Assembly: GCF_041296385.1 (NCBI RefSeq)
Contig: NC_091017.1
Span: 11,774,001-11,838,000 of the forward strand
Direction: 5' to 3'
Length of the DNA stretch: 64,000 nucleotides
Origin: Aphelocoma coerulescens
Lineage: Eukaryota > Chordata > Aves > Passeriformes > Corvidae
Positions 62,410 through 64,000 of the stretch are shown here, piece by piece. The notes under the pieces are model-generated. The model saw only the letters and a program-made list of their open reading frames with translations. It was not told the DNA's origin and did not search any database. A program made the translations under genes and the position numbers. Each line of letters opens with the position of its first letter. Within the stretch, counting starts at the first letter, position 1.

Positions 62410-64000
62410 GCGAGAGGTAGATGGATGATGTGGACTTAGTGGAACAGAAAGAGTATGACTGTACTTATAAGGGAGGAAAACCCCCCACAGCATACTGTGC
62501 TGTGTGCAGTACACGCTCTGAAAAGAGACAAAGCTGAATGCTGCCAGCGGGCTTCGGTTCTCAGACTGCTTGCATGGGCAGAGCTGCGGGCTCTTTTAAG
62601 GATGGAAACTGGCATCTGTGAGTGTAAAGAATGTGACTTTCCACACAGCTTAGAAGAAAGGTGCATAGCCCCAGTGAGAAGTGTGTACGTGAAAGACTGG
62701 CAGAAGAAGTCGCAGTCCAGCAAGGCTGGTATCTTTTTCTTTGTGCCAAATAGGCACCTTGGGAACATGAAAGTACTTGATGGTAGCCAAACTGACAGTG
62801 AAGGCACAGAACACCGTCGGGTGTGTGCAGTGTACAGACGCAATGTAAAAGCCCTGAGTACCATTTGACTGCAGTCATAGTGCAAGTTTGCAACTGTACC
62901 ATGCAAGGCCAGTGAAAGCTTCCTGTGCGGCCACATTTTCGTATTGGAGCTCGCTAGCTGGAAGTGATTCGGTTTGTCTGCAGTATCCGCTCGACTGAAT
63001 GTGATGTGTCACTGGAAAGAAAAGTACAGACCAGCAGTGCGTTTGATATGGTTCAGGGGCTGCAAAGGGAATGTACAGGCCACCTCTGGGATTTTGGTCT
63101 TTGTGCATTCCCATGGCAGCAGTTCCTGGATGTTTTTGTTCTACAGTTTAGGCTCAGTGAGAGAGAAAAAATGCGAGAGCACGCATAGCAGAGCCACAGG
63201 GAGAATTGCTGAGGTATGAGTTGCGTGCTGTTCAGATACTGCCGTACCAAAGGCCTACCTAAACACTGCTGCTGATCTAGCATGTCTTTCTGTAGCAAGA
63301 CTTGTTGGTACTGCAAAACAGAAGATGCGTGAGGTCAAATGAATCTGGACAGAAAATTTCAGACGAGCAGCCTATGAGTGCATGATTGAAACAGTAAATT
63401 TAGGTGACAGAATAGATCGTGGCATCGATTTGCGTAGTGTTAATATTCTCTGAAGGGAATGCAAAAAGCCAAGATGTGTTTTCCATTCTAGCTGTTCCTG
63501 ACAAAAACTGAGGAATAAAACTTTCGTTCTAGATGGAATGTAACATTCAGTTCCCAGGATTTTGCACTCCAAAGTTCAACAAAAGAGTTTCCACAAGAAT
63601 CTTGAGAAGAAGCACAATCACTTCCACCTAGAGCTGGAAGAGGAAGAGGCAGCGGCACAAGCAAGTGCCCTTGAGCGTCCTCCTTCCGAATGCTAGAACG
63701 TCAATTCAGCAGGCAGGAGTGCAGCAGCCACCCTTCGTCTTGCAAGCCCATACGACGCGCACACCAGCCCGGTGCTCTGCGGCTTCGTCCTTCGCCTTTT
63801 CGAGCACGCCGTACCTTCATTCTCCCGGAGGCGAACAGCGGTCTGCTTCTCGCACGGAACGCTGTGTCGGCAGCCAAGCGCTCCAGTGCACTGCTTCTGC
63901 CCAAACACGCCTGGGCCCTGCACCTCTCCTTCCCAGCGCTACGTAGCAGCACAATCTGTCCCTCTTGCGATCCCAAGCTAAGCGGAAAGCTTCTCGGCTA

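Larger units (their letters stand above)
56107..64000 (+). repeat. Macrosatellite higher-order unit 6, cut by the window end
   Basis: Partial unit with the 10-bp CTTGCC duplication, like units 1 and 5. Blocks: S1 56107-56814, M1-M3 56815-58679, linker 58680-59032, CTTGCC domain 59033-60502, S2 60503-61746, 220-codon frame 61747-62409, M4/S3 62410-63582, M5 from 63583 to the edge. Its H state and A number cannot be seen. Confidence 0.95.

Noticed and set aside
1..64000. CRISPR array or phage/IS content
   Set aside because: The repeats are kilobase-sized and contiguous, with no 25-40-bp repeats and regular unique spacers; no cas, transposase or integrase-like frame is present.
1..64000. Ribosomal DNA repeat (about 10 kb period)
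   Set aside because: No stretch resembling conserved 18S, 5.8S, 28S or 5S sequence was recognised in the unit.

Overview
The window is one continuous tandem array of a large eukaryotic satellite (macrosatellite). It is not a gene cluster. I recognise no conserved protein domain, tRNA, rRNA, CRISPR array or bacterial gene. The organism cannot be fixed from the sequence alone. A vertebrate is the best guess: the AT-rich spacers are poor in CpG while the 1.2-kb monomers look like CpG islands, there are no closely packed ORFs, and splice-donor-like and AATAAA motifs occur. A bird or reptile sex chromosome or microchromosome is only a speculation.

Layout. A partial unit (1-679) is followed by five complete units (680-12007, 12008-22118, 22119-32229, 32230-43547, 43548-56106) and a sixth cut off by the window end (56107-64000). 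Each unit has the same order: AT-rich spacer S1; CpG-rich block M1-M3; a linker; a strand-asymmetric CTTGCC-rich domain that folds back on itself; spacer S2; a 220-codon open frame; block M4 with spacer S3; block M5; a 442-bp segment H lying between inverted repeats; and one to three tandem copies of a 1232-bp CpG-rich monomer (A). M1-M5, H and A share motifs in the same order and look like copies of one ancestral monomer of about 1.2 kb at different degrees of divergence. The base period without extra A copies or small indels is 10086 bp. Every unit length is explained by +1232 bp per extra A copy, +10 or +25 bp in the CTTGCC domain, and a 1-bp loss in unit 5.

Most notable points. (1) A monomer number varies 2,1,1,2,3 in consecutive complete units. 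(2) H is inverted in unit 1 relative to units 2-5, with breakpoints in perfect 20-bp inverted repeats. (3) Unit 5 carries a short patch that copies left-arm sequence into the right arm and lengthens the perfect inverted repeat to 36 bp. (4) One polymorphic base in the A monomers switches between a consensus GT splice donor with an in-frame stop, a GC donor, and no donor with an open frame. (5) Internal A monomers look chimeric, with an A-type 5' part and an H-type tail. Together these show an array being rearranged by unequal exchange, inversion and conversion. Units 2 and 3 are near-identical sisters; units 1, 5 and 6 share another indel type; unit 4 has neither indel.

The many overlapping open frames on both strands follow from GC-rich, stop-poor sequence and are treated as non-coding unless noted. 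Block boundaries were placed by eye and are approximate. Unit, H and A coordinates are tied to exact sequence anchors.
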